Of a DNA stretch of 64,000 bases, positions 15,201 through 23,625 are shown piece by piece. This DNA comes from Colias croceus (Eukaryota; Arthropoda; Insecta; Lepidoptera; Pieridae): contig NC_059539.1 of assembly GCF_905220415.1 (NCBI RefSeq), forward strand, positions 4,216,001 through 4,280,000, given 5' to 3'. Position numbers and translations under genes: made by a program. The number at the start of each line of letters is the position of its first letter. Position 1 is the first letter of the stretch. The notes under the pieces were generated by a model. The model did not search any database and was not told the origin of the DNA. It worked only from the letters and a program-made list of their open reading frames with translations.

Positions 15201-18200
15201 AAGTTTTGCATTTTTATTCTTTTACATAGACTCACTCAGCTTCATTTAATGTTATTCTTTTGAATGTACTTTTTGCGCCATTAAATTTAGCTTTAATAAC
15301 GACAAGACGTTCTGTCTTATATTTATATTGCAATATCGATGTCCACTAAACTTTACTACGTATCAAAGGAAGTTAAAATAATCAAAGCTCCAATTTTATA
15401 TAACAAGGTCGTCACTAGCCGTGTTGTGCAATCACATGGGTGTATGATATTTTATTTTTACACTATACAATTATACATGATCCGTAGGTAGGTATATGTT
15501 TCAGTGGCTGCCGGATGTATTCGCAATAACTTGCATAATTGAGCAATTTAAATAATAATTAGAAGCTATATTACCATATGTAAATGTTTTGGCTTATTTT
15601 TATTTTAATCCACCATGTCAATGTGCGATCAGCTTCAAGGTAAAATATAAACAAACAAACGAATGCATATTAATAATTATAATCTTCCTTACTTATAAAA
15701 CCTATAATCGGTGCTTTTTTATTTCTTTTATGTTATTTGCAGAACTGCTTTGTCGTGTTCTTGTTGCTCTTGAAATAGAGCGATATATTGAAACACATAA
15801 AACATTAATAAGGTTAATCATGGATTACTTGTGATTATAAGAACAGTTAGTTTTATTTATTTTGTGCGATAATAATGAATTGGGATAATGTTTTATAATT
15901 AGTAGATATAAGTAAATTTGACTTTTCAATACATACTTTTTATGGATATTATTGAAGTTAAATAAAAAAAATTAAGGTCTCAATTACTTTTTCTTGGAAA
16001 CCTTCAGTCTACTTTTTCATAAATTAAACTAAAACTACATTTAAACGATTTCAATGTTATCGGAATCCTTAGTGATCAGAGAGCGAGTTATCAATCCCAA
16101 ATCTACAACCTGCAATACTTGACAACCAAAGCTCTATTTCCTTTGATAAAACTTTTACAACAATAACAAAATTATTATTAACAAAATATTCCCCACAGGT
16201 GAACTAGACGGCAACCGGCCTGTACCATTCCGACTCACGCCGAATATATCGGAGCTGTTGACTACGGTCGGCATCACGGGCCCGCTTACTGCATCCATTA
16301 TAGCGGTCGCTAGGTGCCTGGTTACGCCTAACTTTAAGGTAATTATTAGTGGGTTATAACTTATAATTGAGATAAAAGAAAAATTATACAAAAAAAGACA
16401 CACATGCACTCATAAATACAGATGCACGCATGTACGCACACATATACTTACACACTAATAACACCTTGTCATTTTAGCGTCAAAGGTTATTATAATTCGT
16501 GGAAGTAATTCGGGAATGATGAAGCTTTCAGCTGTTGATAAAATAACTTCAAAATTAGCAATAATTTATTTTTTACTAGCTTTCCTCCCGCGGCATCGCC
16601 CGCGCAGTCAAGGAAAAACCCGCATAATTCCCGTTCCCGTGGGATTTCCGGGATAAAATCTATCCTATGTCCTTTCTCGGGTATCAAAATATCTAATATT
16701 TTACGTACAAATATACAAAGCTAAACTTTCTCTTAATATTATGAGTGTAGTTGAAAATACTTATCATTTTTAATTGAATTCGGGAATGGAGGTTTTTACT
16801 ATGGCAAATTAAGAGGATTACAAGAGCTAGCTGAAATTGAGTGACTCGCGCACACATTAACACAATCTACGACGGCTGATGGAGATCACGCCGGAGTATT
16901 GTACTAGATGGCGCCACAGCGACGTGAAAAACTGACGTGACTAAGAAACAACTAGAGGAGACAATTTGTTTATTTTTGATTTGTTGTATTACTTGGATAA
17001 TATAAGGATATGGGTGATTAAGTAAAACTAAATCAATGATACTTATATTTTTTTTATTATTTGAAATATGCGGTCGAAAAAAAAAACATATTTTAATCGT
17101 ATTATATACTTTGAAAATTACCTGTGTACTATTATATGCTTCTTCTAGTACTTGCTTAGATGAATTTGGACTTGAATCAATAACTTCACATTCATGATCA
17201 GTTAAATTAGTTTATATGGTATGGTACAAGTAAATTAGTTTGGAGAAATTTTTGCGTTTGTAGTAGTGTATGGTCAGCAAATAAAAAAACAACATTTTAT
17301 TTTTAGTTTTTATCCTACTAATATTATAAATGCGAAACTTTGTATGGATGTATGGATGTTTGTTACTCTTTCACGTAAAAACTACTGAACCGATTACAAT
17401 GAAATTTAGCACACATATAGAGGGTTACTTGGATTAACACATAGGATTTTTATCCCGGAAATCCCACGGGAACGGGAACTATGCGGGTTTTCCTTTGCAA
17501 ACGCGGGCGAAGCCGCGGGCGGAAATCTAGTTATATATATAAATATGGGATTTTAAATTAAACTATATGTGTTTCTCCTCTGAAAAAGATGAGACTTTAT
17601 TTTAATATTTGCACATTTAACATACGTATAACTTTTACATTAACAATTAACAATATAAAGTTACAACACTTACTTACACACAAATTAAAAACTTCAACAA
17701 ATATTATAACAATAATAACAAATAATAACAACAATCAACAAATACAAAATTTAACAATTAAACTACGTAATAATTATAACTTTTGAATAAAATGTGTGCT
17801 TTATGTTCTAACGGTACCAAACTACCAAGCGACTGACGAAAGACTGCTAACTGGTTTATTTTGGTTTTGTGCGTGTTTCCACTTTCCACTATCAAGTGAC
17901 GATTTATTTATTTGTTTTGTTTCGTAATTATTATGGTCAAATATTAATAACAAAATAAATTATTATGTACACGATATTTTATTGTTTCACGGTAGTCGCC
18001 TTGTCGTTTGCTCAAGGAATTGAATGATATATATTTTTTTTTATTAAGTCAAAACCATTTTCTTTCAAATAAAAACTTGTTTTTATTGAAAACAACAATC
18101 AGAGTGTTGCTAGGAATAAGTATAAAATTAAATAGTAATGTTAGGATATCGAAACATTTTTGTATAGGCCGAACGATATAGTGGAAACGCGCTCTAAGAT

Positions 18201-21200
18201 CTGAGTAATATACACACAATGAATTAGTTTTATAATACTTTTTAATTTTTAGTGTTTAATTTAAATAGACATTTATAATGTGGTGCTCATTTTTTTTGTA
18301 ATAAAATTATCCTGCTAACGCTATTGTATTTTCGTTGTTTTATTTCAAGTGAACACCCATACAATTTTGTCACGAGCCGCCTCTGAAATATATACTAAAT
18401 ATCACTAAACATAATATCACTAAAATGCTCTTACCTTTTACTACCATATCGTTCAGATTTACGTTTGATTTATAAGAACGTTTTTAGTCCTCTTGACCTA
18501 TGATATAATATAAAAAAGCTAGGTCATTGCTCTTGACGGGTTTTGTTTTATTTCCCATACTTAATATTAACAAAAGATTACAAAATTACAAATAATTTAT
18601 CAGTAGTCTGTTTAATAGTAAGGAACATGGATTCTAAAAATAATTTAACAACAAAAACAAACAATTCTGGCGGGAAAAAATCAGGGAAACAAGCGACACG
18701 TCCGTCTAGTAACAGGCCTCGGCCGGTAGTGTCGGTACACAGGCGTACACGCACACATGCGTACGTTTTTGGTTTGGGAATAAGAATTTTCGATTTACTC
18801 GAAATCTATTGATTGGACTAAAAAAATAAATCGACATTATTTTAGTATGTTGCTTGTAGAATTATTTGCCGTAAAAACAGAATGATTGCATGTAGTTAAG
18901 TATGGTTTTTAAGCATCAAAAGATTCTTTTAGAGGTATCTTTGTGATTTTTTTCTATCGAGTAAAGTAAGTTGTATTGTGTTTTCAGCTCGATATCTAGC
19001 TAGTATATATCCTGAAGAATATCATATATTTGTCTGAGATTTTTTACTACAGTTAATCATATACTTTAAAGCATTATAAAACTCGAGTTTTGCCTCGTTT
19101 AGCTCTTCTAAGCCCCTTAAGCATCAAAAGAGAAGTGTACATAAAATTAGAATGGGCAAGATCAACTATCTTTCTACTATAACAATAGACACAAGTTTAT
19201 TTGTCAAACTCTCCATTCTACACACTGTTTTGAATAACAGAATATATATTTTTTTAATTCTATTATAGATATCGTTAGTTTACATCTTATCGTATGTATA
19301 ATATGGCAATTATTCTGACAATACAAAGAGGCACTTCATTCCTATTTATTTGTACAGATTACAGTGACGCTCGTGAAATATGTTGTTGTGTCAATGAAAT
19401 ACACGCATGAGTCATCCGTCTTGACTATAAATTTGTTTAGTCTCATTTAAATAAAAAAATACAAATAGATATAAGTATTTTTTTAAGATTGCGAAATTAA
19501 CATAGACGCCTGGGTTCACAAAGGACACTTTATCTGACAATTCCGGTTTCTCATTTATAAATTTTATTTCAAAATTAAATCGGTTTTATCCGTGAGAAAT
19601 TAATTTTTGTAATATAATGTTCCAATTGAAATTTTTAAAACTTCCTATTACGAAATGTTTAAGTAGAGTTTTTTCACTCAAAATATTTAATTGAGTGATT
19701 ACTAACACAAATTGATTCAGTTATAGAATTACTCAGGCGATTCTTATTAAGTAAATATGAGGCAAAAAATATGCGTAATATTTTTGTAAATAAAATACAG
19801 TGTACTTTTGTTTATTGGCTACTAGCTTTCCACCCGCGGCATCGCCTGCGAAAGAAAAACCCGCATAGTTGCCGTTTCCGTGGGATTTCCGGGATAAAAC
19901 CTATCCTATGTCCTTTCTCGGGTATCAAAATATCTCTATACCAAATTTCATGCAAATTGGTTCAGTAGTTAAGGCGTAATTGAGTAACAGACAGACAGAC
20001 AGAGTTACTTTCGCATTTATAATATTAGTAGGGATTTATTATTCATTTCCCTTATTAATTTTCTCATAAAGATTTTTAAATGCTGGAAAATTTAGTCGTC
20101 TATAAATATTGTGTGACTTTGATAAAGGTTATATTGGCAATGAATATTTTTGAGTTTTGACATTTACTCGTGTTGGAGTATTTTAAAGGAAGGCATAATG
20201 CAAAATGCAAATTGAATGTTCATTGATTTATTAAAGGTTATCCTGTTTATAATTATTATTCACATCACTTAACCTGTCTAACTTTGTAGGTTGTCGGTTA
20301 AATGTTCAATATCGCAGATATTTTAAGTGTTTGTAATCGAATCTATTTCGCTTCCTATCATAATATTACTTCATTTATATTATACACTAGCATTTGCCCG
20401 CGACTCCGTCCGCGCGGATGTCGGTCTTTGCGTGGATGGTTTATTTCTCCATTTTGAGTAACTCGGACAATGACATCTTATAAATATCTATTGGACCCAA
20501 ATACGGCTAGGTCTATAATAATACGCAACGTGTGTTCGCGGTACCTACTACAGAACAACGTCTATGGATAACTGAAAAATTGAGATTATTTTTTTTTCTA
20601 CGTATTTTTCCAGGATAAAAAGTATCCTATTTTACGCCCAGGATAATAAGGTATAATTATACCAAGTTTCATCGAAATCGAACCGGTAGTTTTCACGTGA
20701 TGTCTTCACATACAGACAGACAGACAGACAGACAAAAATTTTTTTAATCACATATTTGGGTTTGGTATCGATCCAGTAACACCCCCTGCTAGTTATTTTT
20801 TCAATATTTTCAATGTACAGAATTGACCCTTCTACAGATTTATTATATATGTATAGATTACATCTAATAAAAACTAATGTAAATATTTCAGTCAGTTGTA
20901 TCATTTTCTACTCTCAATGGTATTATTTTGGATTTCAAAGTTAACCATAAGTATTTTCGCAGATACAATCCATCCTAAGGACGATACTTCGTGATGAAAT
21001 GGTGACCGGCTATCGCAAGCGTTTGGAAGACAAGTCCGGAGTGCCTACACCCGGCACCTCTACAGAGAACAAATCCACGGATATAGACAACGAGACGATA
21101 GTGAATATGGTGAACAAGGCAGTGACAGTTATTATGAATAGACTGAACTCTCTCGCCTTGTTCGATGGACCTGACAGCAAAGTGGCAACCCTGGTCACTG

Positions 21201-21259
21201 CTGCCAACAGCCATGACAACCTCTGCCGAATGGACCCAGCGTGGCACCCCTGGCTCTAA
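70..21259 (+). CDS. TRRAP: TRRAP / Nipped-A, C-terminal half (5' partial, 28 exons)
   Basis: This is a PIKK-family pseudokinase scaffold that brings SAGA and TIP60/NuA4 histone acetyltransferases to transcription activators in the nucleus. Coding exons: 70-243, 525-719, 1225-1419, 1798-2046, 2221-2346, 2524-2646, 2766-2879, 3192-3391, 3584-3822, 3987-4218, 4670-4856, 5032-5162, 5244-5394, 5493-5636, 5742-6012, 6247-6458, 6768-6983, 7073-7561, 7927-8091, 8233-8358, 8707-8889, 9601-9781, 11508-11733, 11943-12383, 12461-12569, 12857-13091, 16199-16338, 20963-21259. They join in frame into 1,916 residues plus stop, with GT-AG introns throughout. Recognition rests on long collinear similarity to remembered human TRRAP, for example KYLGKTHNLW, VRHACRHQNESKSRKY-type and FSSAASESLARRAQAT segments. 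Order: end of HEAT repeats (residues 1-720), FAT (about 720-1400), degenerate kinase (about 1510-1820), FATC (last 35). Full family proteins are about 3,800-3,900 residues, so roughly half is present. Exons are numbered from the window edge. Confidence 0.95.
525..719 (+). CDS. TRRAP: TRRAP exon 2
   Basis: The exon is 65 codons, phase 0 at both ends, with CAG before it and GTACTG after. The first part is a variable Ser/Ala-rich linker. It is followed by KPLDRQHVDVVVNLLLRLACQ, which corresponds to the conserved KPIDKQHTDTVVNFLIR stretch of animal TRRAP. Confidence 0.93.
720..1224 (+). other. TRRAP intron 2
   Basis: T- and C-rich intron without recognisable repeat or RNA gene. It ends in a pyrimidine tract and GTCGCAG. 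Confidence 0.85.
1225..1419 (+). CDS. TRRAP: TRRAP exon 3 with Gly/Ala-rich insert
   Basis: The exon is 65 codons, phase 0. About 25 residues of Gly/Ala/Thr/Ser low complexity precede the conserved LSRRCVLLLKAALKPDVWP. Human TRRAP has only a short linker at this point, so the insert is probably lineage-specific. Third positions are almost all G or C, unlike the AT-rich exons 5 and 7. Confidence 0.92.
1420..1797 (+). other. TRRAP intron 3
   Basis: AT-rich intron. Nothing recognised beyond splice signals. Confidence 0.85.
1798..2046 (+). CDS. TRRAP: TRRAP exon 4
   Basis: The exon is 83 codons, phase 0; donor GTAATT. It contains LKPLQRGLAACV and LFPTEPS, both strongly conserved in TRRAP HEAT repeats. 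Confidence 0.94.
2221..2346 (+). CDS. TRRAP: TRRAP exon 5
   Basis: The exon is 42 codons between AAATTTTTAG and GTAAGG, phase 0. It starts YEELETLYACV and contains EGLANYEK, matching the YEELECLYAAV and EGLTNYEK segments of the human protein. Confidence 0.93.
2524..2646 (+). CDS. TRRAP: TRRAP exon 6
   Basis: The exon is 41 codons, phase 0, between TTATCAG and GTAAGA. It contains YVDRLLLPLMRVLQRMARDH, corresponding to YIDRLISVFMRSLQKMVREH in human TRRAP. Confidence 0.92.
2766..2879 (+). CDS. TRRAP: TRRAP exon 7
   Basis: The exon is 38 codons, phase 0, acceptor TTTAG and donor GTGAGA. It contains LLKARVSVMPVETRKTFI and LIEKTNDAK. Base composition is markedly more AT-rich than exon 3. Confidence 0.92.
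3192..3391 (+). CDS. TRRAP: TRRAP exon 8
   Basis: The exon is 200 nt, ending in phase 2 within an Arg codon. It contains LREKSILLVKLMQYVEKRFP and LELNAHFLDLVNYVY, a near-invariant TRRAP segment. The ATG at 3195 is internal. Confidence 0.95.
3584..3822 (+). CDS. TRRAP: TRRAP exon 9
   Basis: The exon completes the split Arg codon. It contains KLEPAFLAGLRCSQP, RAKFFEVYD and CSQNWEHIGQHFWIKQCLEL, all highly conserved. The donor GTGAGT leaves one base of a Ser codon. Confidence 0.95.
3987..4218 (+). CDS. TRRAP: TRRAP exon 10
   Basis: The exon starts after CAACAG and completes Ser. LLPNITAVINWADSEER resembles the human LPSITNVINLADSHDR. It is followed by an acidic Ser/Asp-rich linker (KEESSDGF, DKEDVLDMDLD), as in other TRRAPs. 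It ends in phase 2 at GTGAGT. Confidence 0.93.
4219..4669 (+). other. TRRAP intron 10
   Basis: Very AT-rich intron with short ATTATAAT runs. No element recognised. Confidence 0.85.
4670..4856 (+). CDS. TRRAP: TRRAP exon 11
   Basis: The exon completes the split Arg codon and runs 62 further codons. It contains AAQLCHMDDALAHHTWLRLF, corresponding to the human VQLCHISTTLAEKTWVQLF segment. GC-rich; donor GTACGT. Confidence 0.92.
4877..4947 (-). repeat. Relic 3' end of the same LINE-like family as 35646-36877
   Basis: This intron 11 stretch reads, in reverse complement, like a decayed copy of 36750-36830. It shares GGGAAAATCTTGC, GATACCC, a shortened palindrome, then GACGGATTC and TACCGAC. The match is interrupted by small gaps, so it is an older insertion. 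Confidence 0.6.
5032..5162 (+). CDS. TRRAP: TRRAP exon 12
   Basis: The exon is 131 nt between TTCACAG and GTAAGT, ending in phase 2. It contains SGVHVIQRDQPLSALNTFIE, matching the human SGSHQVQRDCQPSALNCFVE. This is the last HEAT segment before FAT. Confidence 0.93.
5244..5394 (+). CDS. TRRAP: TRRAP exon 13 (start of FAT domain)
   Basis: The exon completes the split Pro codon, then MMKYLGKTHNLWHR, the signature that opens the TRRAP FAT domain. It ends in phase 0 at GTACGT. Confidence 0.95.
5493..5636 (+). CDS. TRRAP: TRRAP exon 14 (FAT)
   Basis: The exon is 48 codons, phase 0. LLQEEDMWSGLWQKHARYRE and AIAYEQQGFFEQAQ are classic FAT-domain TPR-like helices of TRRAP. Confidence 0.96.
5742..6012 (+). 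CDS. TRRAP: TRRAP exon 15 (FAT)
   Basis: The exon is 271 nt, ending in phase 1. It contains WTQHWIKCAKELNQWDSLLE and NWPTMKEALAEVE. AT-rich, in sharp contrast to the next exon. Confidence 0.95.
6247..6458 (+). CDS. TRRAP: TRRAP exon 16 (FAT), extreme GC
   Basis: The exon completes an Ala codon, then WVVNLYRGYLCIC and REWRRLPRLVSHAHLPLLRA, matching human REWRRLPHVVSHVHTPLL. It is very GC-rich and opens spurious frames on both strands. Donor GTGGGT. Confidence 0.94.
6768..6983 (+). CDS. TRRAP: TRRAP exon 17 (FAT)
   Basis: The exon is 72 codons, phase 0, between TTTGCAG and GTAAAT. It contains SLHDMKAIVKTWRNRLP, FTWRQHHYQFI and MLGVHASAQ, all diagnostic for TRRAP. Confidence 0.96.
7073..7561 (+). 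CDS. TRRAP: TRRAP exon 18 (FAT, longest exon here)
   Basis: The exon is 163 codons, phase 0. It includes VPIVDCFQKIRQQVKCHIQ, YFTKEMTAEFYAFKGLLLAQ and CFLHACRHQNESKSRKY. This is the TPR-like helical core of FAT and is nearly collinear with human TRRAP. Confidence 0.97.
7728..7859. repeat. Compact inverted-ended repeat in intron 18
   Basis: The insert starts AAGCTATTGCAT and ends ATGCAATAGCTT, a 12-bp inverted terminal match. It is unusually GC-rich for a TRRAP intron. The unit resembles repeats I recall from lepidopteran introns; its class is unknown to me. Confidence 0.45.
7927..8091 (+). CDS. TRRAP: TRRAP exon 19 (FAT)
   Basis: The exon is 55 codons, phase 0. It contains LSFDDDKNSLADALDKY and GVPPVQWLPWIPQLLACL, strongly conserved in TRRAP. 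Donor GTGAGT. Confidence 0.96.
8233..8358 (+). CDS. TRRAP: TRRAP exon 20 (FAT)
   Basis: The exon is 42 codons, phase 0. It contains VGRLYPQAVYFPIRTLYLTL and KIEQRERHK. The donor GTTTGT is weaker than the others here. The phase-0 join to exon 21 supports it. Confidence 0.9.
8359..8706 (+). other. TRRAP intron 20
   Basis: AT-rich intron without recognisable element. It ends TCAACACAG. Confidence 0.8.
8707..8889 (+). CDS. TRRAP: TRRAP exon 21 (FAT) with Ser/Gly linker
   Basis: The exon is 61 codons, phase 0. It begins with about 25 residues of Ser/Thr/Gly/Ala low complexity, then LPMWRCSKIMQLQREIHP and LSSLEGIVDQ, conserved in TRRAP. Human TRRAP has a short linker here. GC-rich third positions. 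Confidence 0.94.
9019..9188 (-). mobile_element. Helitron-like non-autonomous element, 'CGGTCC-head' type (intron 21)
   Basis: Read on the minus strand it starts TCTATAATATAAA and ends GGGCCGCTAG, between A and T. The GC-rich end carries the CGGGCGAAGCCGGGG block. The format (5' TC, hairpin, 3' CTAG, A/T insertion) fits Helitron-like elements of Lepidoptera. Further copies are at 14751 and 43873, with a truncated one at 51458. Confidence 0.7.
9601..9781 (+). CDS. TRRAP: TRRAP exon 22
   Basis: The exon is 181 nt, ending in phase 1. MVWFRENWYEEVLRQLRAGL, PHTLNFIKKVVSTFGIG and LAKCYVVAF match the human protein. The leading Met is internal: exon 21 ends in the matching IVDQ. Confidence 0.95.
9782..11507 (+). 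other. TRRAP intron 22
   Basis: A 1.7-kb AT-rich intron. I see short poly-A and AT runs but no transposon ends and no plausible exon. Confidence 0.8.
11508..11733 (+). CDS. TRRAP: TRRAP exon 23 (linker between FAT and kinase)
   Basis: The exon starts after TGTCTACAG and completes a Lys codon. It contains FSSAASESLARRAQATVQDP, QFTADFDF and LRKWVKILEAKTK. All three are near-identical in human TRRAP. It ends in phase 2 at GTAAGT. Confidence 0.96.
11943..12383 (+). CDS. TRRAP: TRRAP exon 24 (N-lobe of pseudokinase)
   Basis: The exon is 441 nt. It contains FLIEEKCRFLSNFS, IARFMPRVEIVQKHN, RRLYIRGHNGKIYPYLV and REERVLQLLRMLN, corresponding to the PIKK N-lobe. Where active PIKKs have the Lys-bearing 'KGGEDLRxD' segment, this has NDSGLGDARREE, consistent with loss of ATP binding. 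SPQMRLVEDNPSSLSL is also conserved. Confidence 0.96.
12461..12569 (+). CDS. TRRAP: TRRAP exon 25 (pseudokinase)
   Basis: The exon completes a split Arg codon, then GVEYDAPVARYYERLAAVQ and RGSQASHQVLRDILRE, matching human TRRAP. It ends in phase 0 at GTACGT. Confidence 0.94.
12857..13091 (+). CDS. TRRAP: TRRAP exon 26 (pseudokinase C-lobe)
   Basis: The exon is 235 nt, GC-rich. TDYWTFRKMLTLQLAL is conserved. The catalytic-loop position reads LSPDQLYVHQDSG and the metal-binding position reads YFKFDVDD, so neither the DRHxxN nor the DFG motif of active PIKKs is present. This is the hallmark of TRRAP as a dead kinase. Confidence 0.94.
13092..16198 (+). other. TRRAP intron 26
   Basis: A 3.1-kb intron. 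A stretch near 13190-13300 is GC-richer and may be an old repeat, but I could not find its ends. One Helitron-like copy lies at 14751-14904. The rest is plain AT-rich DNA. Confidence 0.75.
14751..14904 (+). mobile_element. Helitron-like element, CGGTCC-head type (intron 26)
   Basis: Starts TCAATTTATT after A and ends GGACCGCTAG before T. It aligns with the reverse of 9019-9188 through AACTTTAGAAC, CCGATTTCTTTAATT and ACGAGGATGG, with an internal deletion. Confidence 0.65.
16199..16338 (+). CDS. TRRAP: TRRAP exon 27 (pseudokinase C-lobe)
   Basis: The exon is 140 nt after CCCCACAG, completing a Gly codon. NRPVPFRLTPNISELLTTVG and GPLTASIIAVARCL match human TRRAP. It ends in phase 0 at GTAATT. 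Confidence 0.95.
16576..16744 (-). mobile_element. Helitron-like element, CATCGCC-head type (intron 27)
   Basis: Starts with CTAGCTTTCC, then the CCCGCGGCATCGCCCGCG hairpin block and GGGATTTCCGGGATAAAA. The distal end is shortened relative to 19822-20034. Confidence 0.6.
17313..17530 (+). mobile_element. Helitron-like element, CTTCGCC-head type, complete (intron 27)
   Basis: A|TCCTACTAATATTATAAA at the 5' end and GCGGAAATCTAG|T at the 3' end. The 3' end is preceded by the CGCGGGCGAAGCCGCG hairpin. The ATGGATGTATGGATG tract near the 5' end is shared with 32061-32305 and 39184-39408. No coding capacity. Confidence 0.72.
17862..18217 (-). repeat. Inverted-ended repeat, copy 1
   Basis: Reverse complement of this stretch is closely similar to 50510-50880. 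Shared landmarks: AGATCTTAGAGCGCG, GGATATCGAAAC (rev.), AAAAACAAGTTTTTATT and ACGGTAGTCG. Both copies have GCG(C/T)GTTTCCACT at each end as an imperfect inverted repeat. Class unresolved; similarity runs slightly past the repeat ends. Confidence 0.6.
18627..18812 (+). CDS. Small hypothetical ORF in TRRAP intron 27
   Basis: A 61-residue frame starting at an ATG with A at -3. The first half is Asn/Thr/Lys/Ser/Arg-rich low complexity with basic character. No domain recognised and no splice or poly(A) context seen. It may be chance. Confidence 0.12.
   Translation: MDSKNNLTTKTNNSGGKKSGKQATRPSSNRPRPVVSVHRRTRTHAYVFGLGIRIFDLLEIY
19822..20034 (-). mobile_element. Helitron-like element, CATCGCC-head type, complete (intron 27)
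   Basis: On the minus strand: A|TCCCTACTAATATTATAAA to GAAAGCTAG|T. It contains a (GACA)n tract and GTTACTTTCGCATTT near the 5' end. Confidence 0.7.
20387..20857 (-). mobile_element. Helitron-like element, ACTCCGTCC-head type, long copy (intron 27)
   Basis: Minus strand: A|TCTATACATATATAATAAATC to the CTAG terminus at 20387, with CGCGGACGGAGTCGCGGGC near the 3' end. At 471 bp it is longer than its relative at 48933-49240, which lacks the part between the head and the CTACGTATTTTTCC block. Confidence 0.7.
20963..21259 (+). CDS. TRRAP: TRRAP terminal exon (FATC)
   Basis: The exon is 98 codons plus TAA, after TTTTCGCAG. It starts IQSILRTILRDEMV, passes a poorly conserved polar linker (Thr/Glu/Asp), then VNKAVTVIMNRLNSLALFDG, SKVATLVTAAN and NLCRMDPAWHPWL. 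The last is the FATC tail that ends TRRAP proteins. Confidence 0.97.
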   Translation: MQSILRTILRDEMVTGYRKRLEDKSGVPTPGTSTENKSTDIDNETIVNMVNKAVTVIMNRLNSLALFDGPDSKVATLVTAANSHDNLCRMDPAWHPWL

Positions 21260-21500
21260 ACTTAGATATCCTTGTTATATATTTGTTTTTAATAAAGAAC
21301 CCTATATTGATAAGTTAGTATAAAAAGTTATACATGTTAAGGATCTGTTAGTTTATACAAACGGTAAGTATTTTATATGTAAGATTAAACTATGTTGTGA
21401 AAAGATTAAAAAAGGGTATGACTGCTAATTTAGTGAAGGACAATCGTGGAATTGGACTTGGACTGTGATCTCGTGTAACTCGAAATTAAATACTATCACA
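21260..21500 (+). terminator. TRRAP: TRRAP 3' UTR and poly(A) signals
   Basis: AATAAA at 21291-21296 lies only 32 nt after the stop and is the likely main signal. A second candidate, ATTAAA at 21485-21490, is followed by a T/G-rich stretch and could give a longer UTR. Confidence 0.7.
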
Positions 21501-22208
21501 ATAACTGTTGTTTTATTTAACATCCCTGTTTTTGTGTCATTTATAAATTATAGCATGTAAGCGCGAAATTGTTTGTAGTATACATATTATTATTGAACGC
21601 TAACATTTTTACTACCTCAAATGACAGTATTTAAACCAATGTACATTTATACTGGAGAAAGTATTACTAGGTGAACAACGTTTCATCATGAGTACATCTC
21701 TACGTTGGTACGTCTTTGCAAAGAAATCAAACAACATTCGTTCACTTTCATTCATTTGAAGCGCAACAAGCGACGGTCGGAGAACGTACGTCGATCTCAC
21801 GGGTTTGTTAGATAGTAAAACCGATTCTATCACATAAACAATGGGAAAGAAAGCTTTGTAATAAAGGGGTATCTGGGGAATATTGAAGCCATTGAGCTAG
21901 TCATAACAGTACAGTGTATGAGGCAATAATTAATATTTGTTATTGATAAAGCCTAAAGGAAGATTTTTAAAGGAAATGTTAGGTTCTATATGCAATGGAG
22001 ATTTTACAGACAATAATATTGTTATAACTAGATAATAATGAACACGGTAAGTGGGTGATAAAGCTCCAAATAAAAATGATATACCTCAATAGTATGTTTT
22101 GCAAATTAATGTCATTGATATTATAATATCATTACACAAATAATACCTCTTTAAAATATACATAATAAACTCACATAAAATTTAATTACCTATACTAAAA
22201 AAACAATA
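21501..22208. other. Intergenic, nothing recognised
   Basis: AT-rich DNA after TRRAP without plausible exon, RNA gene or element ends. Confidence 0.6.
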
Positions 22209-22216
22209 ACAAAAAT

Positions 22217-23262
22217 CTTAGATTACAAAATAAAAGACAGATGGAGCGTTGCCGAACTAAACCGAATAATTTATCGTCATTTTCAATAAAGCTATGTGTG
22301 CTGTCATTTCGCCGCTGCACTGTACGTACACGGTGCTTCTGTGTGCGTGTAATGTTGCCAGATATTGAAAAATTTCCCAAATTTTTCCCCGACTACGGAA
22401 AAAAGAGGGTTATGTTTTTCGAGTTTATGTATGTATGTATAATATTTCTTTGACACGCCCTGCAGTATAAACCGTTGGACCGATTTTGAGTTGTGAGGTT
22501 TCATTGCAATGATCTGAATTATTATGTTAGTGGCGGTAGTGACGTAGGCTATATACATAAATGAGAAGTCAAGTTTTAATTTTTATTTAAATTCTTTTAT
22601 TACATAAAGTACCTGCCTACTAAAGTTATATATGGACAATAAAATAGCGGTAGTTTTTAGTCGAGAATACGGGACATTTTATTTTCATCATATCCATCAT
22701 GGAGTTCACATAAATTAAATCGCTAGCGAAAACGACTATGACGTTTTTAAGCTTTATAAAAGTAACAAAATAATTTATTATGCTTATTAAAATAATCTAA
22801 TAATTATCATGAACCTTTAGTGCACTATACAAATAATCACATTCACGATCGAAAAATCCAACAGCATTACCCTGAAGATCTTTTAACCATTTTACCGTTT
22901 TACCAATAAAAATGGCAAATTCATTTTCAAAATACTGGCAACATACGTTGAAGTTTTGTATTCCTTCATATCTGTAAAATTATTATTCGTTTAAAGAAAT
23001 AAATCAGCCAAATAATCTACAGAAAACCTGTGAAACGATGTTTTATCTTTTTTTTTGTTTTCGGGAACAAATTTTACAGCGTTTTATTATCACAAGACGG
23101 CATTTTTTTACTAAAATTGCAAACCCTTTTTGACGTATTGCATGACACTATATGCGCTATAGCACTGGTGCAGCGACGTATTTGTTTTTGATTTCGTATT
23201 TTCTTTGACAAGGGCGACGGGCGGTTGTCATGCTCCATCTGTACTTTATTTTGTAATCTAAG
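22217..23262. mobile_element. 1.05-kb DNA transposon derivative with 8-bp target duplication
   Basis: Ends are CTTAGATTACAAAATAAA and its inverse, and the inverted match continues through ACAGATGGAGC (about 33 bp in all). ACAAAAAT flanks both sides (22209-22216 and 23263-23270). No transposase recognised. An 8-bp duplication fits hAT or related superfamilies. Confidence 0.75.
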
Positions 23263-23398
23263 ACAAAAATATAATCATTTTTATGTTATTGTTTGTTTGG
23301 TCGTACCGGTTGTACCGCTAGCCAAAGAACGTCATTCATAGACCTCAATGCAAATATAGGGTCCTAAGCTGTAGGTTGATAGGGTAGGTTCTAGGTAG

Positions 23399-23625
23399 GT
23401 GGTGTCGGCGGTCGGATGGCAGAGGCTCGGCGGCGGGTGGCGGCGGGCGGCGGCGGGCGGCGGCGGGCGGCGGCGGCCAGCGGCCGGTAACAGGTCGCGC
23501 GGGGCGGGTTGCCAGGCGCGGTGTCGGCGGCGCGGGGCGCGGCGCGCGGGCGCCACGTCGCGGTCGCCGGCCCCCGCCCGCCGTCCCCCCGCCCGCCTCT
23601 GCCGCGCTCGGTATATTCCCGTGTC
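23399..23625 (+). promoter_or_regulatory. CpG-rich promoter block
   Basis: Extreme GC and CpG content, including imperfect CGGCGGGCGG repeats (about 23427-23475). It lies directly upstream of overlapping TCAGT initiator-like motifs. A TATATT at 23612 is too close to be a standard TATA box. It stands out sharply from AT-rich flanks, typical of an insect housekeeping or developmental promoter. Confidence 0.55.
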
